DNA from: Actinomadura litoris
GTDB lineage: Bacteria > Actinomycetota > Actinomycetes > Streptosporangiales > Streptosporangiaceae
Length of the DNA stretch: 64,000 nucleotides
Direction of reading: 5' to 3'
Assembly (NCBI RefSeq): GCF_009733595.1
Contig: NZ_WOFH01000012.1
Coordinates: 248,001-312,000, forward strand
Shown here: positions 25,802 through 35,193 of the stretch, piece after piece
Position numbering within the stretch: the stretch's first letter is position 1
Layout of the letters: each line of letters begins with the position of its first letter
Notes under the pieces: generated by a model
What the model was told of the DNA's origin: nothing
The model's database searches: none
What the model saw: only the letters and a program-made list of their open reading frames with translations
Position numbers and translations under genes: made by a program

Positions 25802-27346
25802 TCACTGGTCGATGGTGACCTTGGTGAAGTCGTACAGGTTGCCCGAGGGGTATTCCGGGACGAGGCCGTGCACCTTGGAGGAGTACACGCTCACCGTGGG
25901 GTTCGACGCGGCGAGGAGGCTCCCGCCCCGTTCGTACTCGATCTGCTTCATCTTCTTCTGGATCCCGCACTGTTCCTGCGCGTCGGCGGTGGCATAGAGC
26001 TTCTTGGCCAGCGATTCGAACTCAGGGTCGTGCCAGTGCTGGTGGTTGAACACGTCGTCCGTGCTGGTCGTTTCGTCTACGGCCTCCAGGTAGGGGCGGG
26101 TGTCATAGCCGGTGTAGAACGTCCGCTTGCCCCATCTCTCCAGGTAGGCGCCCAGCTCCATCTTCTTCACGTTGATGGTGACGCCGATCTTCTTGGCGTC
26201 CTCGGCGAGGATCTGGGTGAGCTGGAGCATGCCGGGCTTGTTCGCGGCGGTCTCCAGATCGACGCTGAGATTGGACTTGCCCGCGTCCGCGAGCAGCTTC
26301 TTGGCCTGGGGGAGGTTCTGTTCTCGCTGGGGGACGTCCGGCAGGCAGGCGTCGATGCCCATGTGGTCGTTCGCCAGGACCCCGAGGCCGTCGAAGGCGT
26401 TGGTGAGCGCGAGCTTGCGGTTCATGATCAGTTGCATCGCCTGGCGGACGCGCCCGTCGTTGAACGGCGGAACGTCGACGCGCATGTTGATGCTGACCTT
26501 CAGGACGTTGTCGCCCTTCATGATCTTCAGGCTCGGCGTCTTCTCGATCGTCGGAAGCGAGGTCTGGAGGATGTTGGAGCTCGCGTCGATCTGGTGGCCG
26601 ACCAGTGCGTTGGTCGTCGCCTCCACGCTCTTGAAGCTGATGACCCTGACCTTGTCGACCTTGGGCTTCGCCCCCCAGTAGCCGTCGAACCTCTTGACCT
26701 CCGTCTCCCGCCCGGGGGTGAATTTGGAGAGCATGAACGGACCCGTCCCGATCGCCTGCTCGGGCTTGGAGCCCTTCTTGTCGAAGATGATGTTGCTGTT
26801 GGTGACGGCGAACTGGAACGCCCCGTACGGTTCGGGCAGCTTGAACCTCACCGTCAGGTCGTCGACCTTCTCGATGCCCTTCGGGTCGATTTCGTCGATG
26901 TAGTTGCGCTCGATGAGCGCGTTCTTCTTGTCGAGGACCCGTTTGAAGACCGCGACAACGTCGTCGGCGCTGAACGGGCTCCCGTCATGGAACTTGACGT
27001 TCGGGCGGAGCTTCACCGTCCATTCGGTGTTCTCCTTGTTGTGCGTCATGCCGGTGGCGAGGGCCCACTGGTAGCCGCCGCCCTTCGTCCGGTGCGCGAG
27101 CGGCTCGAACATCGCGGCGTTGCGCACGTAGAAGTCCTGCGACCTCAGGTTGGAGTAGGCGCCGAGAGTGGAGATCGTGCTGGCGACCACGCCGACGCGG
27201 AGCGTGCCCCCGGACCCGCCCCCCTCTCCTCCCGGCGAGCCCGTGGAACATGCGGTCGCGAGACCGGCGGCCATGGCGGCGGCCACCATGGGCGCGAGCA
27301 TCCGGGGACGTCCCCTGTGCCCCTTGCCGACCGATCGACTCAACAT
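25802..27346 (-). CDS. ABC transporter family-5 solute-binding lipoprotein
   Basis: This is a 514-residue protein. The ATG has AAGGAGG five bases upstream. The signal peptide ends in a LATAC lipobox, followed by a Gly/Ser linker. The SBP_bac_5 pattern is clear: FEPLAHRT, NTEWTVKLRPNVKFHDGSPF, SADDVVAVFKRVLD, a GTGPFMLSKFTPG core, and INMRVDVPPFNDGRVRQAMQ. It should bind oligopeptides or similar ligands outside the membrane for an ABC importer. No permease or ATPase gene adjoins it, so it must use transporters encoded elsewhere. Confidence 0.85.
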   Translation of the reverse strand: MLSRSVGKGHRGRPRMLAPMVAAAMAAGLATACSTGSPGGEGGGSGGTLRVGVVASTISTLGAYSNLRSQDFYVRNAAMFEPLAHRTKGGGYQWALATGMTHNKENTEWTVKLRPNVKFHDGSPFSADDVVAVFKRVLDKKNALIERNYIDEIDPKGIEKVDDLTVRFKLPEPYGAFQFAVTNSNIIFDKKGSKPEQAIGTGPFMLSKFTPGRETEVKRFDGYWGAKPKVDKVRVISFKSVEATTNALVGHQIDASSNILQTSLPTIEKTPSLKIMKGDNVLKVSINMRVDVPPFNDGRVRQAMQLIMNRKLALTNAFDGLGVLANDHMGIDACLPDVPQREQNLPQAKKLLADAGKSNLSVDLETAANKPGMLQLTQILAEDAKKIGVTINVKKMELGAYLERWGKRTFYTGYDTRPYLEAVDETTSTDDVFNHQHWHDPEFESLAKKLYATADAQEQCGIQKKMKQIEYERGGSLLAASNPTVSVYSSKVHGLVPEYPSGNLYDFTKVTIDQ

Positions 27347-27677
27347 CCTTCCTCCTTAGAAAGACGCTGGTGGGGGTGGGATGGGAGCTTTCGCTCGGAA
27401 CGGGGACGGGGGGTGTCCGTTGGTGCCGTGCTCCGCGAACGTGCGCGAACAGAAGATCGTCCTGCCCGGCCGGATGAGGCTAGTTTGTATGACGTACGAA
27501 AGCAGACGTACTATGCCACGTCAATGACGAGACTGGACGCGGATGGTCGGGAAGGTTACATCGTCGCTTGTGACCATTGATTTTGCCGAGCTGCCACGGT
27601 ATGGGCACATTCGTTGTGAGGCTGGCCTTGAAGTTAGCGTATGACTATGTTATGTCATACAAAAGCGAGGAGGCGGC
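27347..27677. promoter_or_regulatory. Divergent regulatory region with GTATGAC sites
   Basis: This lies between the solute-binding protein (minus) and the broken regulator (plus). A perfect inverted repeat GTATGAC-N8-GTCATAC lies at 27639-27660, and another GTATGAC at 27487-27493 is followed by two GACGTAC copies. These AT-richer dyads are typical of GntR/TetR operators and probably control both directions. No coding sequence was seen. Confidence 0.5.
27639..27660. promoter_or_regulatory. Operator GTATGAC-N8-GTCATAC
   Basis: This 22-bp perfect dyad has seven-base arms, at 27639-27645 and 27654-27660. It lies 17 bases upstream of the start of the broken GntR-like gene, a position that would block its promoter. 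It is therefore probably the autoregulatory operator of that regulator. Confidence 0.6.
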
Positions 27678-27959
27678 TTGTCGGAGACGGGACCAGACCT
27701 GCGGATCGTTCGCCTCGCTGAGACCGTGCCGCGGTCGGTCGTGCGTAGGTTCGGGCCATCCTCGAAGGCGCGCCGCCGCCGGGGCGCAGGTTCACCGAGC
27801 GTGAGCTGATGGAGTGCGACGCGGGTGCCCGGCTGGTGGACCGGGCGTACGACCGTCCAGTACATGTGTCGTATGAGCAGGCGCGCCGGCGAACCGCTCG
27901 TCCCCACGAGGATCCCGGCGACGCCCCGACCGCCGGGCTGTTCGCACGAACGGAGCGCA
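27678..27959 (+). pseudogene. GntR-family regulator remnant
   Basis: TTG 27678 has GAGGAGG upstream and begins LSETGPDLRIVRLAETVPRS. At about 27750 the frame shifts (one base missing or two extra), and the next frame reads RAILEGAPPPGRRFTEREL, the unmistakable first part of a GntR winged helix. The recognition helix and the whole effector domain are missing: after EREL comes an unrelated MECDAGARLVDRAYD stretch that runs to the next gene. Two lesions make it non-functional, yet its operator is intact. It once probably regulated the adjacent binding-protein and EthD-like genes. Confidence 0.55.
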
Positions 27960-28724
27960 ATGACCGCGACACCCTTCTCAAGCGAGTTCCTCTACTGGGT
28001 CGCTCTCGACTTCGGCGGCTCGGCCCCGGCGGACGTCGAACGGTTCGACCGGTTCTTCGACGAGACGCACATCCCCGAGGTCCTCGCGAGATATCCGGGC
28101 TTCGCGGCCGCGCACCGCTACACCCTCCACCGGCCGGACCCGCGGGGCGACTTCGGCGGTGGGTACCTGGCGGCCTACGAGGTCGAGGACGAGCGGGCGG
28201 TCGACGCCTACCTCGCCGACGAGAGCCGCCGACCCCGCTACTCCGCCGACCCGCCGCTCTGGCCGGACCTGCTGACGTACCGGTGGCGGGTGGTCTACGA
28301 GAAGATCGCGGAGACCTCTCCCTCGACGGGCACGCCGGACCTGATCTACATCATCGGGATCGACCCGCCCCCCGGCATCGGCGATGGCGAACTGGCCGAG
28401 TTCGACGCCTTCTACACCGACACCCATATGCCTGAGGCCGTGGCCAACGCCGGCTTCAGCCGCGGGACGAGGTACAAGGTGCGGCGTGAACTCGCTCACC
28501 CGGCCCCCGGCTGCCCGCGTTTCCTCGTCGTCTACGAACTCGCGGGCGATACCGACGAACTGGTCGCCGAAACGCAGCGCAAGCTGGGGAGGGAGGGCCC
28601 CTGGTGGACCCCGGGCCCCGCCTCCTGGACCGGGCACACGACGCCGTGGCGACTCTGGTACCGGCACATCTCGTTCCTTCCACGGCCGACGTCGCCGAGC
28701 GGGGCGACCATCCGGCGCTCTTGA
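27960..28724 (+). CDS. Two-domain EthD/dimeric alpha-beta barrel-like protein
   Basis: This 254-residue protein starts at ATG 27960 with a weak GGAG site. Two similar halves are visible: residues about 8-115 (FLYWVALDFGGSAPADVERF, FFDETHIPEVLARYPGF) and about 125-225 (DLIYIIGIDPPPGIGDGELA, FYTDTHMPEAVANAGFSRG). Each has the F-x2-TH-x-PE signature resembling EthD-like ferredoxin-fold proteins that act in degradation or oxidation of aromatic or other small molecules. A fused pair would form an intramolecular dimer. Next to an importer binding protein it may process an imported compound; that is inference. Confidence 0.5.
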   Translation: MTATPFSSEFLYWVALDFGGSAPADVERFDRFFDETHIPEVLARYPGFAAAHRYTLHRPDPRGDFGGGYLAAYEVEDERAVDAYLADESRRPRYSADPPLWPDLLTYRWRVVYEKIAETSPSTGTPDLIYIIGIDPPPGIGDGELAEFDAFYTDTHMPEAVANAGFSRGTRYKVRRELAHPAPGCPRFLVVYELAGDTDELVAETQRKLGREGPWWTPGPASWTGHTTPWRLWYRHISFLPRPTSPSGATIRRS

Positions 28725-28889
28725 GAAGGGGCGGCGGCCGGACACGGTGCCGCGTCGGCCCCGGGACTGACCTGCACGGACGATAACCGCGCGCCGCCTG
28801 GCCGCATCAGGTCAGGGTCGTCGACGCGGACGATGAGGGAGCACAGCGCGATCGTGGGCGCCGAGCCGCACGGCCCCTGCCGGAAAAGG

Positions 28890-29602
28890 CTAGGCCGCCG
28901 GGTTGAGCGTCCGGCGGGGGCCCAGGACCGCGGCCGTGGCGAGGGCCCCGAGGGCCGCGGCGATGGCGGCTCTGTATCTGAGGTTCGCGGCGATCTCGCC
29001 GCCGAGCGGTCCGGCGGCGAGGATGCCGAGGTCCCAGCAGGACGTCATCGTGCCGACCGCCGCGCCGGGCCGCAGCGGCCCGACGCGGCCGAGGGTGATC
29101 GTGGTCGTGCAGGGGTAGACGAGGCCGAGGCCCGCATCGGTGACGGCGACGCCGGTGAGCGCGAGGGATTCGGAGGTCGCGGCCGTGAGGACGGCCAGGC
29201 CCGCTGCCTCGGCCAGCAGGACGACCCGGACGACGGCGGCGCCACCGTACCGGTCCGCCAGAGGGCTGCCCGCCGAGCGCGACAGCAGGAACGGCACCGC
29301 GAACATCGCTGGCCCCATCTGTCGGCCGCCGATGTGCCGGTCGCCGAGGTAGAGGACGAGGAGGGCGGTCAGGGTGCCGTAGCCGTAGGCGGCCAGGCCG
29401 AGGCACACCCCTGGCAGCCCGGCCTCCGCTCCTGCCGCGAACGGGTGGTGGCGACCAGGACGCTCGACACGACCGTCCACCAGACGGCGTCGGCGCCGCC
29501 GAACCGGTGGGCCAGGACGGCCAGCACGGGGCCGGCGGACAGGCCGCCCCACATCGACAGCCCGAACCATCCGGTCAGCCAGTCGTCGCTGGATGCGCCG
29601 GT
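28890..29602 (-). pseudogene. MFS transporter, truncated and frameshifted
   Basis: The C-terminal portion (28890-29400) reads cleanly as MFS membrane helices: LPGVCLGLAAYGYGTLTALL, AMFAVPFLLSRSAGSPLADR and LVYPCTTTITLGRVGP, ending in NPAA. An upstream piece in another frame (FGLSMWGGLSAGPVLAVLAH, 29400-29560) is the preceding helix, so a frameshift lies near 29420. The first four or five helices are missing, replaced by the end of the solute-binding gene at 29603. This is a remnant of a drug-efflux-type transporter. Confidence 0.65.
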
Positions 29603-31270
29603 CTATTTGACGGTCACCTCGTCCAGGCGGACGTGGGGGGCGACGTAGGGGTCGGTGTTGACATTGCTGAGGCGTTTGGAATATGCGATGGTGTCCTGCT
29701 GGTTCCACAGCGGCAGGACCGGCAGGTCGGCGAGCAGAATGTCTTCGGCCCGCTGGTAATAGGGGACCGCCTTGTTCGGGGACGGGGCCCGGTTGCCCTG
29801 GGCGAGCAGGTCGCGGCAGGCGGCGCCGTTGTAGCCCTGCCGGTTGTCCGGGGTGCATCGGAAGGTCAGGTAGTTCTCCGCGCTGGGATAGTCCATGATC
29901 CAGGTGGCCCGGTAGGGCCCGGACATTTTGCGGTCTCCCAGAAGGCCCAGATAGGAGGCTTGGGGGATCGCCCGTACGCGGACGTCGGTGATGCCGAGGT
30001 TCTGCCGCAACTGGTTGGCCACATCGATCATCCACTGCCGGTCGGTGGAGTCGTTGCCGGCGACGCTGAGTTGCAGCGGCCCCTGCCAGCCTCCGGCGCG
30101 GCGGAGCAGTTCTCTGGCCTTGTCCGGCTGGTAGGTACAGGTCTCCCCGCAGGCGTTCGGGCGAAATCCCGGGATGATGGGCGCGAGGATCGTTCCGGTC
30201 GGCCGGTAGGCCCCGTCGTAGACGCCGTTGACGATGCCCTGCCGGTCGATCGCCATGGAGATCGCCTTGCGCAGGTCCTGGTTCTGGAACCGCTTGTCGT
30301 AGAGCGGGAACTCCAGGTACTCCATGGTGCTGCTGGGTATGGAGCGGATCCTGCCGCCCGACACCCGGCGTGCCTGGGGGATCAGCGGCGCCGGGATGGA
30401 CCGCATGACGTCGACCCTGCCGGCGCGCAGGTCGGTGAAGCCGGTCTCCCAGGTGGCGTAGATCTTGAAGGTGAGCCCGTCGCTGCGTGCGGGCCGGATT
30501 CCGCGGTAGCCGGGGTATCGCCTGAGTTTGATCTGCCGGTTGTTCTCCCACTGCCCTTCTATCCGAAACGGCCCGTTCCCGATGGGTGCGCGGTCGAATT
30601 GCCGGATGTTCGCCAACGCCGCTCGCGGTAGCGGCGCGAATCCGACGAACGCCAGTGTCGTGGGGAACTGGCTGAACGGCGCGGTGAGCCTCACCTGGAA
30701 GGTCCGCCGGTCGAGCACTTTCAGGCCGGCGAGCCGGTCGGCACTGGGCGGGGGCGCTGATTTGGGGCCGCCGCCGTCAGGGTCGGGCGGGTTCATCGCC
30801 TCGAAGCCGTCGATATGGGCGAAGTAGAAGCCGTTCACCCATCCGTTGGGGCCGTAAGCCGCAGTGTTCCACGCGTCGACGTAGCTGGCGGCGGTGACGG
30901 GTTCACCGTTGTGGAACGACAGCCCCGGCTTGATTCTGATCGTCCAGGTGCGCCGGTCGGGACTGGTGATCGACTCCGCCTCGTCGTTCGCCACGCGGCC
31001 CTTCGGGTCGGTCCGGGTCAGGGTGTCGAACAGCGCGTCCAGAACATAGAGCCCCTGGATGCTGGTTTCGCGGCCGGGAGTCAGGTGGGTCGGCTCCAGA
31101 ATGGCGTAGGAAAATGATCTTCCAGTTTCGGAATCCGGACTCGCGCACGACGAGAGGACCAGACCCAGCAGCACGGCGAGGATCAGGACGCGCGGAGGGG
31201 TGCCCGCCGCGTTCGGGTGTTGACCTGGGTGATCTCCGGGGTGGCGGGAACGGGCTGGTGTGGAAGGCAC
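29603..31270 (-). CDS. ABC transporter family-5 solute-binding lipoprotein
   Basis: This is about 555 residues from GTG 31270, which has GAGGAGGAGA upstream; frames extend further but lack a signal. The signal peptide VLILAVLLGLVLSSC has a lipobox. SBP_bac_5 features include LYVLDALFDTLTRTDPKGRV, TWTIRIKPGLSFHNGEPVTA, GNGPFRIEGQWENNRQIKL and DLRKAISMAIDRQGI. It should bind peptides or related ligands outside the cell. It is only distantly similar to the binding protein at 25802 and also has no transporter genes next to it. Confidence 0.85.
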   Translation of the reverse strand: MPSTPARSRHPGDHPGQHPNAAGTPPRVLILAVLLGLVLSSCASPDSETGRSFSYAILEPTHLTPGRETSIQGLYVLDALFDTLTRTDPKGRVANDEAESITSPDRRTWTIRIKPGLSFHNGEPVTAASYVDAWNTAAYGPNGWVNGFYFAHIDGFEAMNPPDPDGGGPKSAPPPSADRLAGLKVLDRRTFQVRLTAPFSQFPTTLAFVGFAPLPRAALANIRQFDRAPIGNGPFRIEGQWENNRQIKLRRYPGYRGIRPARSDGLTFKIYATWETGFTDLRAGRVDVMRSIPAPLIPQARRVSGGRIRSIPSSTMEYLEFPLYDKRFQNQDLRKAISMAIDRQGIVNGVYDGAYRPTGTILAPIIPGFRPNACGETCTYQPDKARELLRRAGGWQGPLQLSVAGNDSTDRQWMIDVANQLRQNLGITDVRVRAIPQASYLGLLGDRKMSGPYRATWIMDYPSAENYLTFRCTPDNRQGYNGAACRDLLAQGNRAPSPNKAVPYYQRAEDILLADLPVLPLWNQQDTIAYSKRLSNVNTDPYVAPHVRLDEVTVK

Positions 31271-32681
31271 CGGCTCTCCTCCTCGGTGAGGTTGTTGGTA
31301 CTGGCGAGGATCGTGATGGACCTCTCCGGTAGGGACGCCTCCGATGGGGTCGGCCGAGTTTGTGGGTCTGTCCGAGTGCCCATAGTTGCTCGGCCTCATC
31401 GGACGCCGGCCCGGCGCCGTTCGCGCCCCCGGCGGCCTCGACCAGCACTACCTCCCCAGGTGTCGGTAGCAGAATCCCTGATACCCGGCATATCCCCCTC
31501 TGTGGCAGCCGTAATTCGCCGTGCCGCCACACAAGATCCCACATCGGATGTGCTCCCCGGGTTCCGTCAGGAACGTCAATCTCCTGGATCTTCGCCCAAC
31601 GGCGGGCATCCTGCACCGCTTAGATTAAGGGAGTTAGTGGAATATCGCATCCGATCGCCCTTTCATGGTCATCAAGTACACGTGCAAAAGTCGCGGCACC
31701 ACCCGCCGGTTCGAGAAAGATCCTTCTGCTCGGCGCACCGCCGGCTAAGGGTGATGCAAGATCAATTGTGCGGGGCGGCCAAAGCGCACAAAAGAATCAA
31801 GGGGGGCAGGTAGGCGTGCCTCCCCGGATTCCGGTAGCCGCGCTCCAGCAGCAGCCTGGCTCTACCGATAGGTGCTGGAAGGCGTCGGAGCGTAGTTCGG
31901 CGCCTGCGCCCACTCGTGCGGGGACCTGCCCGCCCGGGACGGTCGGGAGGGGACGGGGCCGTGCCACGGGGAGCGCGGCGCGCCCTCGTTCGTCGGGGTG
32001 CGGTGTGGGGGTGCCCCGCACCGGTGGCTGATGGGTCCTGCCGGCAGCGGTGGCGCCGGGTACGCGGGCCCGGAGGGCAAGAGATTAGGTCATCTAACTC
32101 ATGGGTCCTCAAAAGGTTACGGGCCCGGCGATTGATTGATGTGATGTTAATCACATCGGGGCGCCCAATGTCCGCATGCGGACAGTGTGGATCATGAACT
32201 TTCGACAGTTCGAGTATGGCAACCAGCGCCCATCGCGTCCGGTGCATGATTCGGCGCGCAACGTAGCCCTTGCCAATTTTGAAGCGGCCTATAAAGTTAC
32301 GGAGCGCTCGCAAAGACGATCACTGGCGCGGTTCGGGGAAAGCCCGGTGGTCGGCTCGCACTCCGCGGCCTGCGTACGTGAAGGGGGCAAACGTGAAAGT
32401 TTTTCTTTCCAGGTTGTTTTCGCAGAGTTCCGTCGTGCGGATCCTGGGGATCCCACGCTGACGCGCCCCTCGCGGCTCCCGTTCTGAACTCATTTGTGCA
32501 GGTCACAGGTGTGTCGACCTGGTCTGGTCGGGACGCCTCGCAGGCCGTGTGCCCGCTTGTCGCGTGATCTTCGCGCCACTTCATTCGGTCGCCGTGTCTC
32601 GATGAGAAATGCGCGACGCGTGCGCCCGGATACCGAAGAGAATAAAACCCATCGTTTTTGTCGAGAATCGGGAGGCGGCTC
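31271..32681. other. Long intergenic region upstream of the biosynthetic operon
   Basis: On the minus strand, 31380-31616 encodes about 80 coding-like residues (RRWAKIQEIDVPDGTRGAHP, then MWDLVWRHGELRLPQRGICR) with no clean end; it is probably a gene fragment of unknown family. The remainder (31620-32681) is non-coding and locally AT-richer. It holds the CRP-like dyad at 32140-32155, a TATAAA at 32290-32295 and the presumed operon promoter. Confidence 0.4.
32140..32155. promoter_or_regulatory. CRP/FNR-type site TGTGA-N6-TCACA
   Basis: The 16 bases match the CRP/GlxR consensus half-sites exactly, and the dyad extends to GATGTGAT/ATCACATC (32138-32157). It lies about 525 bp upstream of the AMP-ligase gene in AT-richer DNA. 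An actinobacterial CRP-family regulator may control the operon or an upstream transcript. Confidence 0.45.
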
Positions 32682-34256
32682 ATGACGCTGGCGGAAACGA
32701 TCGCACCGGGGCCGGGTGGGGTACGGCTTCATTTCCCGAGCGAGAAAGTCTCGGTTCCCTACGGTGAGCTGTGGAAAAGCGGCGAGGCCATGGGGTGTCT
32801 GCGCGCGCGGTCCGATGGCCGCCCGGTGGCGGTCGCGTTGTCCAACACCCGCGCGTGCGTGACCGTTCTCGTAGGCGCCATCGCGGCCGGGGTGCCGCTC
32901 GTCTCGGTGCCGATGCCGCCCCGCGGATCCGATCTCGACTGGTACGCGGGATTCATCCGGCGGATCTGCGCCGTCTCGGGTGCGGCGACCCTGGTCGTGG
33001 ACGCGGCGTTCCTGCCGATGATCCCGCCGATGGACGGCATCGAGTTCCTGTCCTACGAGGACGCGGTGGCGCTGACCGGCCCGCGCGACCTCAGCCCGGA
33101 GTCGTTCACGCTCACCCAGTTCACCTCGGGCAGCACGGCCGACCCCAAGGGCGTCGTGCTGCCGGGGCACAAGATCACCGCCAACCTGCTGGCGCTGATG
33201 GAGTGGCTGGGGCCGGAGCGGGGCGACGGGACCTGCACGTGGCTGCCGCTGTCGCACGACATGGGCCTCATCGGGATGTTCCTCGGCTCGCTCACCGCGG
33301 TCGGGCGGCGGCTCGTCCGCGACTTCGACCTGGTCATGATGACGCCGCAGGGGTTCCTGCGGGGCCCGGGACGCTGGCTGGCGACGTGCGAGGAGTTCGG
33401 CTCCACGTTCACCGCCGCGCCCAACTACGCCTTCGACATGGTCGCCCGCAAGCGCGGGACGGTGTCGGACCTGAGCCGCCTGCGGTGCTGCATCGCCGGC
33501 GGGGAGCCGATCAGGGCGGCCTCGCTGGAACGGTTCACCGAGGTCATGGCCGGGGTGCGCTTCGATCCGGCGGCCTTCGCGCCCGCCTACGGGATGGCCG
33601 AGGCGGTGCTGGCCGTCACCGGGACGCCGCAGGACGAGCGCTGGCGGACGGTCGAGCTCGACGCGATCCCCGGCGGCGTGGAGTTCGCCGCCGCGCAGGG
33701 GCACCGGATCGTGTCCTCGGGGCGTCCGCTGCCCGGGTACGAGGTGCGCATCGAGGGCGAGGGGGTCGGGGAGATCCTGGTCAGGGGCCCCTCGATCGCC
33801 GACTCCTATGCCGATGGCGCGCGGCTTCCCGATGTCGAGGGCTGGTTTCACACCCGTGACATCGGCGCCGTCCACGAGGGTGAGCTTTACGTCTTCGGAC
33901 GGACCGACGACGTCTTCCAGGTCGCCGGACGCAACATCTACGCCATCGACGTCGAGGCCTACGCGAGCGAGGTCGACGGGATCCGCACCGGCCGGGTGGT
34001 GGCCGTGCCCGAGCGGGGCGAGCTGACCGTCGTCGCCGAGTGCGAACCGGGCTTCACCGGAGAGGGCGAGGTCCAGCGGCTGGTGCGGGAGCTCAGCAAC
34101 CAGATCGTCACGCGGGTCGGGGTCGCGCCGCGGCGGGTGCTGCTCGCGCGGCGCGGGATCCTGCCGCTGACCTCCAGCGGCAAGATCCGGCGCAGGCCGC
34201 TGGTCGCCGCGCTGGAGTCCGACGATCTGAAGATCCTCGACGGATCGCAGGTGTGA
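32682..34256 (+). CDS. FAAL-like acyl-AMP ligase
   Basis: This 524-residue protein starts at ATG 32682 with GGGAGGCGG upstream. It is an adenylate-forming enzyme: P-loop TSGSTADPKG (148-157), WLPLSHDMGLIG (187-198), a motif characteristic of fatty-acyl-AMP ligases, GRTDDVFQVAGRNIYAID in the hinge, and the C-terminal catalytic lysine in TSSGKIRRRP. FAALs activate a carboxylic acid as acyl-AMP and load it on a carrier protein rather than CoA. The carrier protein two genes downstream is the likely acceptor. It is the first gene of a 13-14 gene operon. Confidence 0.85.
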   Translation: MTLAETIAPGPGGVRLHFPSEKVSVPYGELWKSGEAMGCLRARSDGRPVAVALSNTRACVTVLVGAIAAGVPLVSVPMPPRGSDLDWYAGFIRRICAVSGAATLVVDAAFLPMIPPMDGIEFLSYEDAVALTGPRDLSPESFTLTQFTSGSTADPKGVVLPGHKITANLLALMEWLGPERGDGTCTWLPLSHDMGLIGMFLGSLTAVGRRLVRDFDLVMMTPQGFLRGPGRWLATCEEFGSTFTAAPNYAFDMVARKRGTVSDLSRLRCCIAGGEPIRAASLERFTEVMAGVRFDPAAFAPAYGMAEAVLAVTGTPQDERWRTVELDAIPGGVEFAAAQGHRIVSSGRPLPGYEVRIEGEGVGEILVRGPSIADSYADGARLPDVEGWFHTRDIGAVHEGELYVFGRTDDVFQVAGRNIYAIDVEAYASEVDGIRTGRVVAVPERGELTVVAECEPGFTGEGEVQRLVRELSNQIVTRVGVAPRRVLLARRGILPLTSSGKIRRRPLVAALESDDLKILDGSQV

Positions 34257-35173
34257 GCGTGGGCACCGACCCGCTCGCCGAGGCGGCCCGCGCGCTCGTC
34301 AGGCTCGGCCCGGACGGCCTCTCCGGGCCCGGCATGGAGGAGTTCGCGGCCGAGGTCGGCCGCGAGCACCCGTCCCGCGACCTCTACGTCAAGGCCACCG
34401 CCGAGGCGCTCACCGCGTGCGGGATCCCCGAGGACGTGGCCGACGAGGTCTACGGCAACTTCGTCTGGACGCACTTCGTCTGCAAGCTGCTCATGACGGC
34501 CGACCCCGGCGCGGTCATCGACCACGCCCTCGCCCACATCGACCTCTCCGAGCTGACGGCCTCGGTCGAGGGCGGCGGCGCGGCGATCCTGTCCGGCTTC
34601 CACTACACCGGCTATCCGCTGATGGCGCTCGCGGTGGCGATGTCGCCGATCGCGCCGCTCATCTCCAAGGCCAGGGTGGACGTCCTCGAAGGGGCCGGCG
34701 GCGAGAAGCACAGCGAGCACGTCGTCTACATGTCCGACCGGTCGGCGGCGATCCGGATGACCCGCGCGCTGAAGAAGGGGCGCTCGGTCTGGGTGATGCT
34801 CGACGTCGTGCTGCCCTCGGTGCGGGTCACGCACGCGGCGTTCCTCGGGCAGCGGATGCGGGTCGGCGCGGGGCTGGGCGCGATCGCGAGGCTGTCCGGC
34901 AGACCGTGCACGCCGCTGTTCTGGAGGATGACCGGCCCCGCCGTGACCCTCCACGCGGGCGACCCGATCCCCATCGCGGACGACACGGACGCCGAGACGG
35001 CCGAGGAGCGGCTCATCCAGGACTTCGTCGACACGCAGTCCGGCTTCATCACCGCGAACCCGGCGCACTGGCTGGAGTGGTACGCGGTCCTCGGAGAATC
35101 CCCGCGGCTGCGGGCCGAGGTCAAACAAGGCAACGACCAGGTCTGGGCGCGTCTCGCCAAGGCGCTGGACTGA
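34253..35173 (+). CDS. LpxL/HtrB-like acyltransferase
   Basis: This is 306 residues from GTG 34253, overlapping the ligase stop by four bases (GTG 34259 is possible). The protein has the lysophospholipid/lipid A acyltransferase pattern: AAILSGFHYTGYPLMALAVA where HX4D/E normally stands, a MTRALKKGRSVWVMLDV strand-helix, RVTHAAFLGQRMRVGAGLGA and CTPLFWRMTGPAVTLH. Here His is followed at the fifth position by Pro rather than Asp/Glu, so the catalytic dyad is altered. It probably transfers the acyl chain from the carrier protein to a hydroxyl or amine of the pathway product at the inner membrane face. Confidence 0.7.
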   Translation: MSVGTDPLAEAARALVRLGPDGLSGPGMEEFAAEVGREHPSRDLYVKATAEALTACGIPEDVADEVYGNFVWTHFVCKLLMTADPGAVIDHALAHIDLSELTASVEGGGAAILSGFHYTGYPLMALAVAMSPIAPLISKARVDVLEGAGGEKHSEHVVYMSDRSAAIRMTRALKKGRSVWVMLDVVLPSVRVTHAAFLGQRMRVGAGLGAIARLSGRPCTPLFWRMTGPAVTLHAGDPIPIADDTDAETAEERLIQDFVDTQSGFITANPAHWLEWYAVLGESPRLRAEVKQGNDQVWARLAKALD

Positions 35174-35193
35174 ACGGGAAGGGGTGCAAGCCG

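Noticed and set aside
25781..27580. Plus-strand frame of 599 codons
   Set aside because: It is antisense to the solute-binding lipoprotein with its signal peptide and clear family motifs. The translation is Val/Arg/Asp-rich with no domain.
32290..32295. TATAAA as the -10 of the biosynthetic operon
   Set aside because: No -35 at the right spacing could be placed; mentioned only within the intergenic entry.
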